Shown: positions 35,460 to 44,028 of the stretch, piece after piece | Numbering within the stretch: position 1 is the stretch's first letter | Layout: every line of letters begins with the position of its first letter | Source: Mesonia profundi | GTDB taxonomy: Bacteria; Bacteroidota; Bacteroidia; Flavobacteriales; Flavobacteriaceae | Assembly (NCBI RefSeq): GCF_031085155.1 | Contig: NZ_JAVHUL010000009.1 | Span: 36,107-100,106, forward strand | Length of the DNA stretch: 64,000 bases | Direction of reading: 5' to 3' | Program-made: the position numbers and the translations under genes | The notes under the pieces: model-generated | Database searches by the model: none | Told to the model about the DNA's origin: nothing | The model's input: the letters and a program-made list of their open reading frames with translations, nothing else

Positions 35460-36935
35460 TTATTTTAAGATAAGCTTCGTTGTTTTTTGCATGTCGTTAG
35501 ATTCCACTTTAACAAAGTAAATTCCAGTTTCTAAAGAAGATAGGTTTACTTCCTCATTAGCCTTAAGATCATTTTTGGTAAAGACTTGCTTTCCTGTAAG
35601 ATCAAATACATTCATAGTGTAATTATCTAACTGACTAACAAAAATACTTCCGTTAGAAGGGTTTGGATAAATAGAAATTTGAATGTCATCAAAATTCTCT
35701 GTCGCTAAGGTAGTTACATTAAAGGCCGATCCTCTTACAAATTCTGATGTAAAACTTGGTGCATCTTCATTATATACAGTTACGCCGTTAGAAACAATTT
35801 CAATACCGGCATTAGGGTTACTTCCCCAACCGTCTCCCCAGTTGTCTAAGAATACTACATCGTAACAATCAGTTGATGGAAGGTTTACTTCGTGAATTTT
35901 TGTGGTGTTTGCATTAGATCCACCTCCGTTAGGACTTCCAGAATATGGTCCATAACTTTCAACAACATTACCAGCACTATTTCTAATTTCCCACGAAATT
36001 TCTGTAGGATAATTATCAGTTCTTACTTTAACAGTGATGTTATTTGAAGCCTCCTCAGAAACAATAAAATCGTACGCTCTTGTAGTCATTTCTGTTGTAG
36101 TATTGTGAGGAGTTTGACCGTTAATTCCAGTTAATTCAGCAGTGTATGTAGCATTTAAATCTATACTTACATCTTCAAAAAAAGCAGAGTCGTGCTCAAA
36201 TTGGTTTACATTTCCTGAAAAGCTTGAAGTAGCTATTACTGTACCGTTTTCTTTTAAAACTACAGTAGCATCGGTAATATTGTTATTTCCATAGTTTGTA
36301 ATGCTGAAAGGAATATTTGCTGTAGTACTACAAACATAAACCTCATCGCTTATTAATTCTAACATACCGTGGTTTGGAACACCAGTTACATTGTTACCTC
36401 CACAAAAATTTCCAACTCTAGTTAATACTTCGCTTGGTGTAAGGTAAGCAGTTTGAGAGCTATTTACAGTTCCAACTTCATACACTGTTTGATCTGTAGA
36501 ACAAATACCAAATAGAGTAGGGTAGTAGGCAATTTGATAACTACTTGCAATACTGGCGTCATCTATAATTGGATATGGAGTATTTGCTAACCAATCACCT
36601 TGCGATGAACCTGTTTGTCCCATTAAATCTGCCATCGTAGTTTGAGCGTCTCCTTCAATAAAAAGAACAACTATCTCGTCAGATCCGGGTGCAGCATAAG
36701 CATAATGTAATTTTTTTAAAGTTTCAGCTTGATGAAAACCCCAACAAGGACCACACCAAGTAGCAGAAACATCCATAACAATATTTTTACCTTCACTTAA
36801 GTAAGTAGATAAAGAATGAGAATTTCCATCAACATCTGTTGCCGTAAAATCTGGAGCAGTAGAGCCGTTAGCTATTTGAGCTTGCGCAAATAAGCCTGTG
36901 GCTAAAAAGGCTAAGCTAAGTAATAATTTTTTCAT
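35460..36935 (-). CDS. T9SS-secreted protein with N-terminal redoxin domain
   Basis: 491 residues. Signal peptide, then a TlpA/AhpC-like fold (STAPDFTATDVDG, catalytic WCGPC with Cys61 and Cys64, VLFIEGD), then a beta-rich middle with CARDB-like and GDGWGSNPN segments, then a type A sorting domain (ISIYPNPSNGSIFVSQL, GIYFVKVESNDMQKTTKLILK). A thioredoxin active site exported outside the cell is unusual and suggests extracellular disulfide or thiol chemistry; the substrate is unknown. Confidence 0.87.
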   Translation of the reverse strand: MKKLLLSLAFLATGLFAQAQIANGSTAPDFTATDVDGNSHSLSTYLSEGKNIVMDVSATWCGPCWGFHQAETLKKLHYAYAAPGSDEIVVLFIEGDAQTTMADLMGQTGSSQGDWLANTPYPIIDDASIASSYQIAYYPTLFGICSTDQTVYEVGTVNSSQTAYLTPSEVLTRVGNFCGGNNVTGVPNHGMLELISDEVYVCSTTANIPFSITNYGNNNITDATVVLKENGTVIATSSFSGNVNQFEHDSAFFEDVSIDLNATYTAELTGINGQTPHNTTTEMTTRAYDFIVSEEASNNITVKVRTDNYPTEISWEIRNSAGNVVESYGPYSGSPNGGGSNANTTKIHEVNLPSTDCYDVVFLDNWGDGWGSNPNAGIEIVSNGVTVYNEDAPSFTSEFVRGSAFNVTTLATENFDDIQISIYPNPSNGSIFVSQLDNYTMNVFDLTGKQVFTKNDLKANEEVNLSSLETGIYFVKVESNDMQKTTKLILK

Positions 36936-36963
36936 AAGTTTTAAGTTAAATTTTTAACATTTA

Positions 36964-36971
36964 CAAATATA
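36964..36971 (-). promoter_or_regulatory. -7 box, T9SS redoxin operon
   Basis: TATATTTG on the minus strand, 29 bp before the start codon at 36935. No -33 TTG at normal spacing. Confidence 0.4.
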
Positions 36972-37046
36972 TAGTATTTATTAATTAGATGAATAAAAAA
37001 AGACCTTGAACTTTGTGATTTTCTTTATAATATTGACTTATTATTA

Positions 37047-37054
37047 TATATTTG
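37047..37054 (+). promoter_or_regulatory. -7 box, TlpA operon
   Basis: TATATTTG, 28 bp before the start codon at 37083, mirroring the identical box of the divergent operon. The nearest TTG (37033-37035) is only 11 bp upstream, outside the usual spacing. Confidence 0.4.
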
Positions 37055-37082
37055 CTCGCTATTAACAAAAATTTAATACCCC

Positions 37083-37562
37083 ATGAAAAATGTATTTTTC
37101 CTTATTTGCTGTTTGGTTGCTACCGTTTCTCAAGCGCAATCTCAAATGCCAAATGTTCAACTAAAGAATTTAGATAATAATTATCAAAATGTATATAAAG
37201 ATTATGCAGCCAAAGATAAAGTTTATGTGTTTTCATTTTGGGCTACGTGGTGTGCACCCTGCATTAGTGAGTTAGAAGCAATTAAAGAAAATTATGCAGC
37301 TTGGCAAGAAGAAGTAGATTTTGAAGTAGTAGCCATTTCTATTGATGATTCTCGAACTATGAGAAGAATTAAGCCCATGATAAACGGAAAAGGATGGGAA
37401 TATGAAGTTTTATTGGATACCAACCAAGAACTTAAGAGAGCCCTTCAAATTAACAATATTCCTCATGTAATTGTAGTTAAGAATCAAAAAGTAGAGTATG
37501 TTCATAATGGATATGCAGAAGGTGGAGAAGAAGAATTATTCGAAAAGATAAAATCTCTTTAA
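37083..37562 (+). CDS. TlpA-family periplasmic thiol-disulfide protein
   Basis: 159 residues: signal peptide (ending SQAQS) and a thioredoxin fold with catalytic WCAPC (Cys57, Cys60), cis-Pro segment NNIPHVIVV. It would reduce or oxidise periplasmic disulfides. Its stop overlaps the start of the barrel gene by one base (TAATG), so the two proteins are translated in a coupled way and probably act together. Confidence 0.92.
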   Translation: MKNVFFLICCLVATVSQAQSQMPNVQLKNLDNNYQNVYKDYAAKDKVYVFSFWATWCAPCISELEAIKENYAAWQEEVDFEVVAISIDDSRTMRRIKPMINGKGWEYEVLLDTNQELKRALQINNIPHVIVVKNQKVEYVHNGYAEGGEEELFEKIKSL

Positions 37563-39265
37563 TGGTTAAGAAAATTATTTTTTTATTGGGCGGAGTGATA
37601 GCTTTATCTACTTCTGCCACGGCTCAAGATACTATTAATGAACCCAATAAAATACAAGGAAGATTCTTTGGTGGAGTAGAGTCCAATTCGCAATACTATG
37701 TAGATGATCCAAAATTGGGAGACTTTTTGTACGAAGACCGCTTTAGATCTAACAATTATATCAATGTAAATTATAACTACGGAAGGTTTACTGCAGGAAT
37801 TCAAGTGGAAGCCTATGAGAAAAATGCGCTTTTAAATTATAATCCTAAATTTAAAGGAACAGATTTAGCTACTTTTTATCTAGATTATAAATCAGAAAAA
37901 CTAGACATTACTGTTGGTCATTTCTACGAGCAATTTGGGAGTGGATTAATCTTGAGAACTTGGGAAGACAGAGCTTTAGGAATAAACAATGCGCTTCGCG
38001 GAGGACGCATTGAGTTTAGACCTAATAACAATATAAGTTTAAAAGCACTTTACGGAAGACAACGCAGTGGGTTTACCGTGTCTGACGGTCATATTTTTGG
38101 ATTCGATTCTGAATTTTACCTAACCGATTACCTTAACTTCGAAAAATCAGACTTGTCTGTAGGAGCTTCTTACGTGGGGAGATATGAAAAAACCGATATC
38201 GTAGATCCGCAATTTTCTGAATTGACCAATGCCATGGCATTTCGTTTCAATTATTATAAAGGTTCTTTCTACGCCAGTGGAGAAGCCAACTATAAAACGG
38301 AAGATGCTGTGCTAAGTGCTCAAAATGATATTAATGGCGATTATGTAAAGCCAGGAAGCGCTTATTTACTCAACTTCGGTTATACTAAAAGTGGATTAGG
38401 AGTAGACCTTACCTTAAGACGTGTAGAGAATATGGGATTTTATTCAGAACGGATACCAGAAAACTTGGGTGATAACAATTCAAGCCTTAACTATAACGAT
38501 AGAATTCTTAACTATTTACCCGGTTTAACCAAGCAACATCACTCTAACTTGGCAAATATTTATGTTTACCAAGCTCAAGCAAGCGTGAGTTACTTAGATG
38601 TAGATAAAATGAAAGCTGGGGAAACTGGCGGACAAATAGATGTCTTTTATAACTTCAAAAAGGGAACTACGCTTGGTGGAAAATACGGAACTAAAGTTGC
38701 CGCAAACGTTGCAACTTGGTATAATTTGCCAGGAGAATACAGATTTTTTCCGCAGGAATATGACACCGAATTTTTTGGGGTTGCTCAAAAATATTTCTCC
38801 GATTATAACCTAGAGGTGAAGAAGAAACTGACAGAGAACTGGAGATCTGCTTTTTATTATGTGCACCAATATTATGATAAAAGCTTAATTGAAGGTGGAG
38901 ATGTGGTTAAGGCAGATGTTTTAGCGCTAGAAAATACATGGGCTTTTGGCGAAAAGCAATCGGTGAGATTAGAGTTAGAGCACCTTTGGGCTGATACCGA
39001 TAGAAAAAATTGGGCAGGAGGAACTTTGGAATATAACCTGAATAGAAATCTTTCTTTTTATGTTTGGGATATTTATAATTACGGAACCGATAAAGAAGCA
39101 GAAAAAAATCACTACTACAATGTTGGTGGAGCCTATCGTTTTGGAGCTTGGAGAATAGCTGCAAACTATGGTCGCCAGCGCGGAGGTTTGGTTTGTGTAG
39201 GAGGCGTGTGTAGATTCGTGCCAGAAAATACAGGCTTCACTTTAAACGTTTCTACTTCGTTTTAA
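37562..39265 (+). CDS. DUF6029-like outer-membrane beta-barrel
   Basis: 567 residues with signal peptide (LSTSATAQ) and the alternating aromatic strands of a large barrel (e.g. RFTAGIQVEAYEKNALLNY, GHFYEQFGSGLILRTWEDR), ending TGFTLNVSTSF as an outer-membrane insertion signal. A Cys pair CVGGVC (545, 550) lies just before the last strand. Coupling to the TlpA gene suggests that this disulfide, or a client passing the barrel, is its target. The family has no known function; assignment to DUF6029 is by recollection of the family pattern. Confidence 0.68.
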   Translation: MVKKIIFLLGGVIALSTSATAQDTINEPNKIQGRFFGGVESNSQYYVDDPKLGDFLYEDRFRSNNYINVNYNYGRFTAGIQVEAYEKNALLNYNPKFKGTDLATFYLDYKSEKLDITVGHFYEQFGSGLILRTWEDRALGINNALRGGRIEFRPNNNISLKALYGRQRSGFTVSDGHIFGFDSEFYLTDYLNFEKSDLSVGASYVGRYEKTDIVDPQFSELTNAMAFRFNYYKGSFYASGEANYKTEDAVLSAQNDINGDYVKPGSAYLLNFGYTKSGLGVDLTLRRVENMGFYSERIPENLGDNNSSLNYNDRILNYLPGLTKQHHSNLANIYVYQAQASVSYLDVDKMKAGETGGQIDVFYNFKKGTTLGGKYGTKVAANVATWYNLPGEYRFFPQEYDTEFFGVAQKYFSDYNLEVKKKLTENWRSAFYYVHQYYDKSLIEGGDVVKADVLALENTWAFGEKQSVRLELEHLWADTDRKNWAGGTLEYNLNRNLSFYVWDIYNYGTDKEAEKNHYYNVGGAYRFGAWRIAANYGRQRGGLVCVGGVCRFVPENTGFTLNVSTSF

Positions 39266-39292
39266 GAGAAAATATATGAGAATTATATATTC

Positions 39293-39319
39293 AAACCCAG
39301 CAAGACTCTTGCTGGGTTT
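39293..39319. terminator. Bidirectional terminator
   Basis: Perfect 12-bp stem aaacccagcaag / cttgctgggttt with a 3-nt loop; the right arm ends at the stop codon of the convergent DUF6134-like gene. Confidence 0.85.
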
Positions 39320-39921
39320 TATTCTTCTATCAATTCAAGCCTAAACTTTATAATTCCGGCGTCGATAGTTCCGCTTTCTAACACTCCGTTTTTATAAACG
39401 TATTTGTTCACGTTGTTTTTGTCATTTGTTTTTTCATATGCACGTTCACCTACTTTTTTTAAAGAATGAAAAGTCCCATTCTCTTCAGAATAAACTTGGC
39501 GAATACCAATCGGCTCTTCTAACATCAGCATTACGGCAGAATAGGTGATATCGTCTTCTATTTTGCTTTTTAGCTTTTGGTCTTCATAATAATGATAGAT
39601 TCCGTTCTCTAAAATCGTTTGGGTGTCGTTTCTCTTATCACCTTTAACTTCTATAAGCACTTTTGCTTTACTAAGTTTAGTTTTGTTAAAGGCCACGAAA
39701 TAACTATAATCTACCTTTATTTTGGAAAAAAGGATTTTGGTGTTGATGTTTGTTTGGTTTTGATATATGGTCCTTTGGTCTTTTACCTTTTTAATGGCTT
39801 GTAATGTGCCTACTTTTTTGTTACGATAAAATAAGTTGTAGGTTAAACTTTGAGTTTGGCTAACAACAGAAAAGGAAAAGAATAGAAAAAGTAAGATTAG
39901 GAGGAGTATTTTGCGCGGCAT
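39319..39921 (-). CDS. DUF6134-like exported protein
   Basis: 200 residues: signal peptide (ILLLILLFLFFSFSVVSQT) and a beta-rich domain starting LTYNLFYRNKKVGTLQAIKK, with repeated strands ending GIIKFRLELIEE. This resembles DUF6134, an exported family of Bacteroidota with no known function. No catalytic motif is visible. It is divergent to the globin gene, whose promoter overlaps its first codons. Confidence 0.6.
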   Translation of the reverse strand: MPRKILLLILLFLFFSFSVVSQTQSLTYNLFYRNKKVGTLQAIKKVKDQRTIYQNQTNINTKILFSKIKVDYSYFVAFNKTKLSKAKVLIEVKGDKRNDTQTILENGIYHYYEDQKLKSKIEDDITYSAVMLMLEEPIGIRQVYSEENGTFHSLKKVGERAYEKTNDKNNVNKYVYKNGVLESGTIDAGIIKFRLELIEE

Positions 39922-39942
39922 ATATTAATTTTGATAACTTTG
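39911..39942 (+). promoter_or_regulatory. Promoter of the globin gene
   Basis: TTG (39911-39913), 21-bp spacer, TAACTTTG (39935-39942), matching the Bacteroidota TTG-N17-23-TAnnTTTG consensus, about 50 bp before the start codon. Confidence 0.6.
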
Positions 39943-39991
39943 AGTTGATAACTACTAATAGTAGGTAAAAAAAATAAAGAATAAAAATAAA

Positions 39992-40381
39992 ATGGAAAAT
40001 TTAAAAGCAATTGAAGGAAGGGAAGACGTAAGTCTCTTAGTGCATAAATTTTATGAAAAAGTAAGACTCAACGAAGAAATAAGTCATTTTTTTAATGAAA
40101 CTATACAAGATTGGGATGAGCATTTAGAGAAACTAACCGATTTCTGGGAGAGTAATTTGTTTAGAGTGAATAAGTTTTCGGGAAGACCAGGTTATGCGCA
40201 TATTAAAGTAGATCAAAAATTTAATCATAGCATTGAGGCGAAGCATTTTGGGGTATGGCTTAACCTTTGGTTTGAAACCATCGACACCTATTTTGAGGGA
40301 GAGCTAGCCGATAAAGCTAAATATTTTGCCAGAAACCTAGGGAGTAATTTTCACATGAAAATCTTTGCAGCTAGAGGTTAG
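39992..40381 (+). CDS. Group III truncated hemoglobin
   Basis: 129 residues of the 2-on-2 globin fold: LVHKFYEKVRLNEEISHFF, FWESNLFRVNKFSGRPGYAHIKVD and the heme-proximal His in HFGVWLNLWFETID (FGVWL motif of group III). Cytoplasmic; such globins bind O2 or NO in detoxification or respiration. A good promoter lies upstream. A 32-nt dispersed repeat begins 6 bp after the stop. Confidence 0.9.
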   Translation: MENLKAIEGREDVSLLVHKFYEKVRLNEEISHFFNETIQDWDEHLEKLTDFWESNLFRVNKFSGRPGYAHIKVDQKFNHSIEAKHFGVWLNLWFETIDTYFEGELADKAKYFARNLGSNFHMKIFAARG

Positions 40382-40386
40382 ATCAA

Positions 40387-40418
40387 TTTAATTGCGATAC
40401 TATCTGTTTAATTTGCTA
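40387..40418 (+). repeat. 32-nt dispersed repeat, copy 2
   Basis: About 28 of 32 positions identical to 12178-12209; fills the 37-bp space between the convergent globin and XRE genes. Confidence 0.65.
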
Positions 40419-40625
40419 CTAGCTCCAATCTTTTTCTTCCAATTGAAATAATTTGTCCGTTTCAACTTCCAATACCGAGGCTATTTTTAGAGCCAGTACG
40501 GCAGAGGGAGAGTATTTTTCTAACTCAATCGCATTGATGGTTTGTCTAGTTACTTCTACTTTTTCCGCTAAGGCCGCTTGCGTTAAGCCTTTGATAGTTC
40601 GTTGAATTTTGATTGCATTTTTCAT
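40419..40625 (-). CDS. XRE-family HTH regulator
   Basis: 68 residues from ATG 40625 (MKNAIKIQRTIKGLTQAALA); a GTG at 40637 that overlaps the upstream stop is in frame but adds only four residues. The HTH TQAALAEKVEVTRQTINAIE and the tail FQLEEKDW follow the small Cro/CI-like regulators that are often paired with a membrane protein. The start lies 8 bp after the upstream gene's stop, so the two are one unit. Confidence 0.9.
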   Translation of the reverse strand: MKNAIKIQRTIKGLTQAALAEKVEVTRQTINAIELEKYSPSAVLALKIASVLEVETDKLFQLEEKDWS

Positions 40626-40633
40626 GAATTTCT

Positions 40634-41089
40634 TCACTTTACGGAAATTAATTCTCTTTGAAAGAAAAGAATGAACAGGATTAATGTGCTTAACATATTT
40701 AATACTAAAACATTAAAGAATGCTAAGTTATAAATAAAAAATATGGCTAGAATAAGAATGGCATAATTACAGTAGACCGCCTTTACCAAAGCTTTTAATC
40801 TTAGGTTAGAAATATATTCGTCTTCTATTTTTTCTTTAGAGAAAGCGAATAAAATTCCACTTATAATGACTACAATCGTTAATACATCATACCAAATGTT
40901 AGTTTCAATCCAACTAAAATAGGTAGTATCTTTTAAAAATTCACTAGAAACGATAGCAAACATCGGTACATCCAAAATAAAAGGAACCCAATCTAGAAGT
41001 ACCGTTGTTAGCAATGCACAAAAACAAATGATAAAAATAAAACCGCTGAGTTTTTTTATCCGATAGGGAAATAAATACGTCAAATTCAT
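40634..41089 (-). CDS. Membrane protein paired with XRE regulator
   Basis: 151 residues with about four hydrophobic helices (FIFIICFCALLTTVLLDW, VLTIVVIISGILFAF, AILILAIFFIYNLAFF, LNMLSTLILFILFF) and a cytoplasmic loop KEKIEDEYISNLRLKALVKAV, a sequence recurring in Bacteroidota membrane proteins encoded before small HTH regulators. No function recognised. It may sense a membrane signal for the regulator. Confidence 0.7.
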   Translation of the reverse strand: MNLTYLFPYRIKKLSGFIFIICFCALLTTVLLDWVPFILDVPMFAIVSSEFLKDTTYFSWIETNIWYDVLTIVVIISGILFAFSKEKIEDEYISNLRLKALVKAVYCNYAILILAIFFIYNLAFFNVLVLNMLSTLILFILFFQRELISVK

Positions 41090-41160
41090 CCCTTCAGAGG
41101 GTTTAACTCCCCGAGACTTGTCTCTAATTTTTAAAAGATATTTTCGAGTTCATATGTCGT

Positions 41161-41184
41161 GGGCTTGCGCCGAGGTTCTTGATT
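41161..41184 (+). repeat. Dispersed intergenic repeat, GGSTTGC family, copy 3
   Basis: gggcttgcgccg followed by aggttcttgatt, nearly identical to 1925-1948. It lies in a 379-bp spacer (41090-41468) that also holds a ttcagagggttt relative (41093-41104) and an iterated TTCCGCGAAAGCG motif; no gene seen there. Confidence 0.6.
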
Positions 41185-41420
41185 AAGAATAGGAGTTTAG
41201 TTTTCATAAAAGTGATGTAAATTTTACAGAATGTAAAATATTTTATACATTTTATATTAAATTATTAGGTAGAAAAGTGATATCCATTTATAACTGGAAT
41301 ATAAAAAAGGAGGGTTTATGAGAGGTGGTTGATTGACTAATAAATGCTGGTCTAGCTTAAAGAGAACTATTCTTATGTTAGGGAATTAGACAAAAAACTC
41401 TCTTTATAAACTGGGTCTAT

Positions 41421-41433
41421 TTCCGCGAAAGCG
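41421..41433 (+). repeat. Iterated motif TTCCGCGAAAGCG, intergenic copy
   Basis: Identical to the 27668 copy; the only intergenic copy with the GAA centre. Confidence 0.6.
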
Positions 41434-41468
41434 AAATAAAATAAAATAATTGGCCTCCTAAGGAATAG

Positions 41469-41963
41469 CTATTCAAACTCTTGGCAATCTTCTGTAGGAA
41501 CGTAGACTCCGGCTGCTTGTTGATAGACTAAGGTAGCGCCCAAGTGGCCTACATACATTAAAAACCCGTTTCCAATGAGGAGAAGAATAAGAGTAAGTCT
41601 TTTTATCCAAAGAACTAAGGAGCCAAGTTGAAGAGAAAAAAAATAGGAGATAAAATCTAAGATCGCGGCTGCGGTAAAGATCCAAGCGGTAGTATAAGCA
41701 TAGTTTTCGTGATCTTTAAGAATGGTAGGGTCACAAAGTGTTCTAGCTACAACGCCATCGGCGAGATCGCCGGTATAGATCGCAACCCAAGAGCCCATTA
41801 CGCCTAAAACCAATAAGATGCTTCCGCCTAAAGAAAAGGTTTCTTTCTTAGAGAAAAGAGCCATACTTTTAAAGAGTAGCGCTATAAAAAATAAAGCGAT
41901 AGGAAAATGAACGGACAGAGGATGAAAAACCTCTGTCCGCCAAAAATCTGGTAAAGTTTCCAT
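41469..41963 (-). CDS. DUF2231-family membrane protein
   Basis: 164 residues, about four membrane helices, with the DUF2231 opening FHPLSVHFPIALFFIALLFKSM and helix LGVMGSWVAIYTGDLAD. DUF2231 proteins are often near redox or heme proteins; histidines in helix 1 could bind a cofactor, but this is inference. The gene is 5 bp downstream of the small lipoprotein gene. Confidence 0.8.
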   Translation of the reverse strand: METLPDFWRTEVFHPLSVHFPIALFFIALLFKSMALFSKKETFSLGGSILLVLGVMGSWVAIYTGDLADGVVARTLCDPTILKDHENYAYTTAWIFTAAAILDFISYFFSLQLGSLVLWIKRLTLILLLIGNGFLMYVGHLGATLVYQQAAGVYVPTEDCQEFE

Positions 41964-41968
41964 TAGGA

Positions 41969-42280
41969 TTACTCCATAATTTTTACTGAAATAGGATCTA
42001 GCCTATTTCCAGTTTTTTCTACCGTAACTTCTACTTTTTGATTTTCTTTCAGCATAGAAAAGTCGACCATTTCACCGTTTTTGGTTAATTTGGTCGCATC
42101 GTTAAAATAAAGTTCGAGCGTTTTATTGTCATCTGTCGTGACATAGATTTCAGTCTTCTCGGCTTCCACCTCTTTTACTGTTCCTTGGTAAGTTCCAGAC
42201 TCTACCACATCTGTTCCTTCGCCACAAGCTACCATAAATAGCACACTAAACGTAAATAAAATAGTTTTGAAAAATTTCAT
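41969..42280 (-). CDS. Small lipoprotein with an OB-like fold
   Basis: ATG 42280 (MKFFKTILFTFSVLFMVACG) gives a lipobox FMVAC; the frame opens upstream at 42331 but those residues do not fit. The 84-residue mature domain (YQGTVKEVEAEKTEIYVTTDD, VDFSMLKENQKVEVTVEKTGN) looks like a small beta-barrel of the kind found in copper-related or DUF5666-type periplasmic proteins. Operon with the DUF2231 gene. Confidence 0.7.
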   Translation of the reverse strand: MKFFKTILFTFSVLFMVACGEGTDVVESGTYQGTVKEVEAEKTEIYVTTDDNKTLELYFNDATKLTKNGEMVDFSMLKENQKVEVTVEKTGNRLDPISVKIME

Positions 42281-42407
42281 AATAATGAATTTTGATTTAC
42301 TCAAAGATACATACTGAACATCAAATATCATAATCTAGAAAAAAATATTGGGATGAAATTTTTTTATATGTAAATTGGGGTGAAATTATACCGATTAGCT
42401 TTAACCT

Positions 42408-42938
42408 ATGAATTGTGTAAAAAATCTATTTATTCTTGTCTTCTTTTTAGGATTCTCAAGTACAACTGTAGCTCAAACCCTGTCCCGTTCACAATCTGGA
42501 GGAAATGATTTTTGGAGAAAAGTTCGTTTTGGAGGAAGTATAGGCTTAAACTTTGGCAATGGTTATTTTGCTGGAAGTATTGCCCCAAGTGCTATTTACC
42601 CCATTAATGAATATTTTTCTGCAGGCGCCGGACTTAATTTTAGCTACATAAAGGATAACCGTTATAAAGCGACCGTTTATGGAGGAAGTGTCTTGGGAAT
42701 TGTAACTCCTATTCCTCAAGTTCAACTCTCGGCAGAGTTTGAGCAGTTGCGTGTCAATAGAGAAATAGAATATTATGACGCTACCGTCAATGATGATTTT
42801 TGGCATCCCGCTTTATTTTTAGGTGCTGGGTATAATACGGGGCCGGTAACTATTGGGGTTCGCTATAACGTATTGTACAATGACGACAAGTCCATTTACG
42901 GAAGTGCTTTTATGCCTTTTGTACGTATATACTTTTAA
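42408..42938 (+). CDS. Small outer-membrane beta-barrel protein
   Basis: 176 residues: signal peptide (GFSSTTVAQ) and eight or so amphipathic strands ([50 protein letters not shown]) ending with Phe (FVRIYF), as in OmpX/OmpW-sized barrels. It starts 18 bp before the TIGR00266 gene start in the sense that only 17 bp separate the two genes, so they are probably co-transcribed. Confidence 0.75.
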   Translation: MNCVKNLFILVFFLGFSSTTVAQTLSRSQSGGNDFWRKVRFGGSIGLNFGNGYFAGSIAPSAIYPINEYFSAGAGLNFSYIKDNRYKATVYGGSVLGIVTPIPQVQLSAEFEQLRVNREIEYYDATVNDDFWHPALFLGAGYNTGPVTIGVRYNVLYNDDKSIYGSAFMPFVRIYF

Positions 42939-42955
42939 TTAAAACAACTCATCTT

Positions 42956-43756
42956 ATGAATGCACACGAGATAGATTACCAGATTTTTGGAGAAGAAATG
43001 CAATATGTAGAAATAGAATTAGATCCACAAGAAGCGGTCGTAGCAGAAGCTGGATCCTTTATGATGATGGATCAAGGCATTGAGATGGAAACCATTTTTG
43101 GAGATGGCTCTGCTAAAGATCAGGGTTTTTTAGGAAAACTAATGGGAGCAGGGAAACGAGTTCTTACGGGAGAAAGTTTATTTATGACTCTTTTTTATAA
43201 CAACATTCCTGGCAAGAAAAAAGTCAGTTTTGCTTCGCCTTACCCAGGTAAAATTATCCCGATAGATTTGGATCGTTTTAATGGAAAATTTATTTGTCAG
43301 AAGGATGCATTTTTATGTGCGGCAAAAGGAGTTTCCGTAGGAATTGAATTTTCTAAACGTTTTGGGAGAGGTTTCTTTGGCGGGGAAGGCTTTATCATGC
43401 AAAAACTAGAAGGTGACGGAATGGCTTTTGTCCATGCCGGTGGAACCACCGCAGTAAAAGAATTAATGGTAGGAGAAAAACTGCGCGTAGATACGGGTTG
43501 TATTATTGGGTTTGATGCTAGTATAGATTATGACATCGAAATGGTTCGCGGAATTAAAAATGCGCTCTTTGGGGGAGAGGGAATGGTGTTCGCGACCTTA
43601 ACCGGGCCTGGAACAGTTTATATACAATCGCTACCTTTTAGCAGGTTGGCTAGCAGAGTTTTTGCCGCTGCCCCACAAGGAGGCGGAAAAGATAAAGGCG
43701 AAGGAAGCATTTTGGGCGGCTTGGGGAATCTTTTGGACGGAGATAATCGTTTTTAA
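42956..43756 (+). CDS. TIGR00266/AIM24-family protein
   Basis: 266 residues with the AIM24 beta-fold: [82 protein letters not shown]. The C-terminus is Gly/Lys-rich. The bacterial function is unknown; a mitochondrial member shapes cristae. A hairpin 60 bp downstream closes the unit. Confidence 0.93.
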   Translation: MNAHEIDYQIFGEEMQYVEIELDPQEAVVAEAGSFMMMDQGIEMETIFGDGSAKDQGFLGKLMGAGKRVLTGESLFMTLFYNNIPGKKKVSFASPYPGKIIPIDLDRFNGKFICQKDAFLCAAKGVSVGIEFSKRFGRGFFGGEGFIMQKLEGDGMAFVHAGGTTAVKELMVGEKLRVDTGCIIGFDASIDYDIEMVRGIKNALFGGEGMVFATLTGPGTVYIQSLPFSRLASRVFAAAPQGGGKDKGEGSILGGLGNLLDGDNRF

Positions 43757-43808
43757 AACCATCAATTGCAATTTGATAAGTGTTTCATCATAAGCCTTAA
43801 AAATAAAT

Positions 43809-43846
43809 CCTGAACTCGCTATTTCTTCAGAAACATCGAATTCAGG
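43809..43846. terminator. Hairpin, probable terminator
   Basis: cctgaactcg (43809-43818) pairs with cgaattcagg (43837-43846) at 9 of 10 positions, loop 18 nt, followed by a weak T/A stretch. Confidence 0.5.
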
Positions 43847-44028
43847 TTAAAATTATATGGTGCAGTTTAGCTATAACTCTTCTAGAAAGCTTATTTCAGG
43901 ATAACTATGATCGTTTTGCACTTATTTTAATCCGGCGGAAAGTATTCTCTTTTTAATAAAAAAACGAACGTTTTTCGTATAAAAGTGACGTCTAAAAATT
44001 ATTTTTGTCTTACGTCTTACATTTAATT

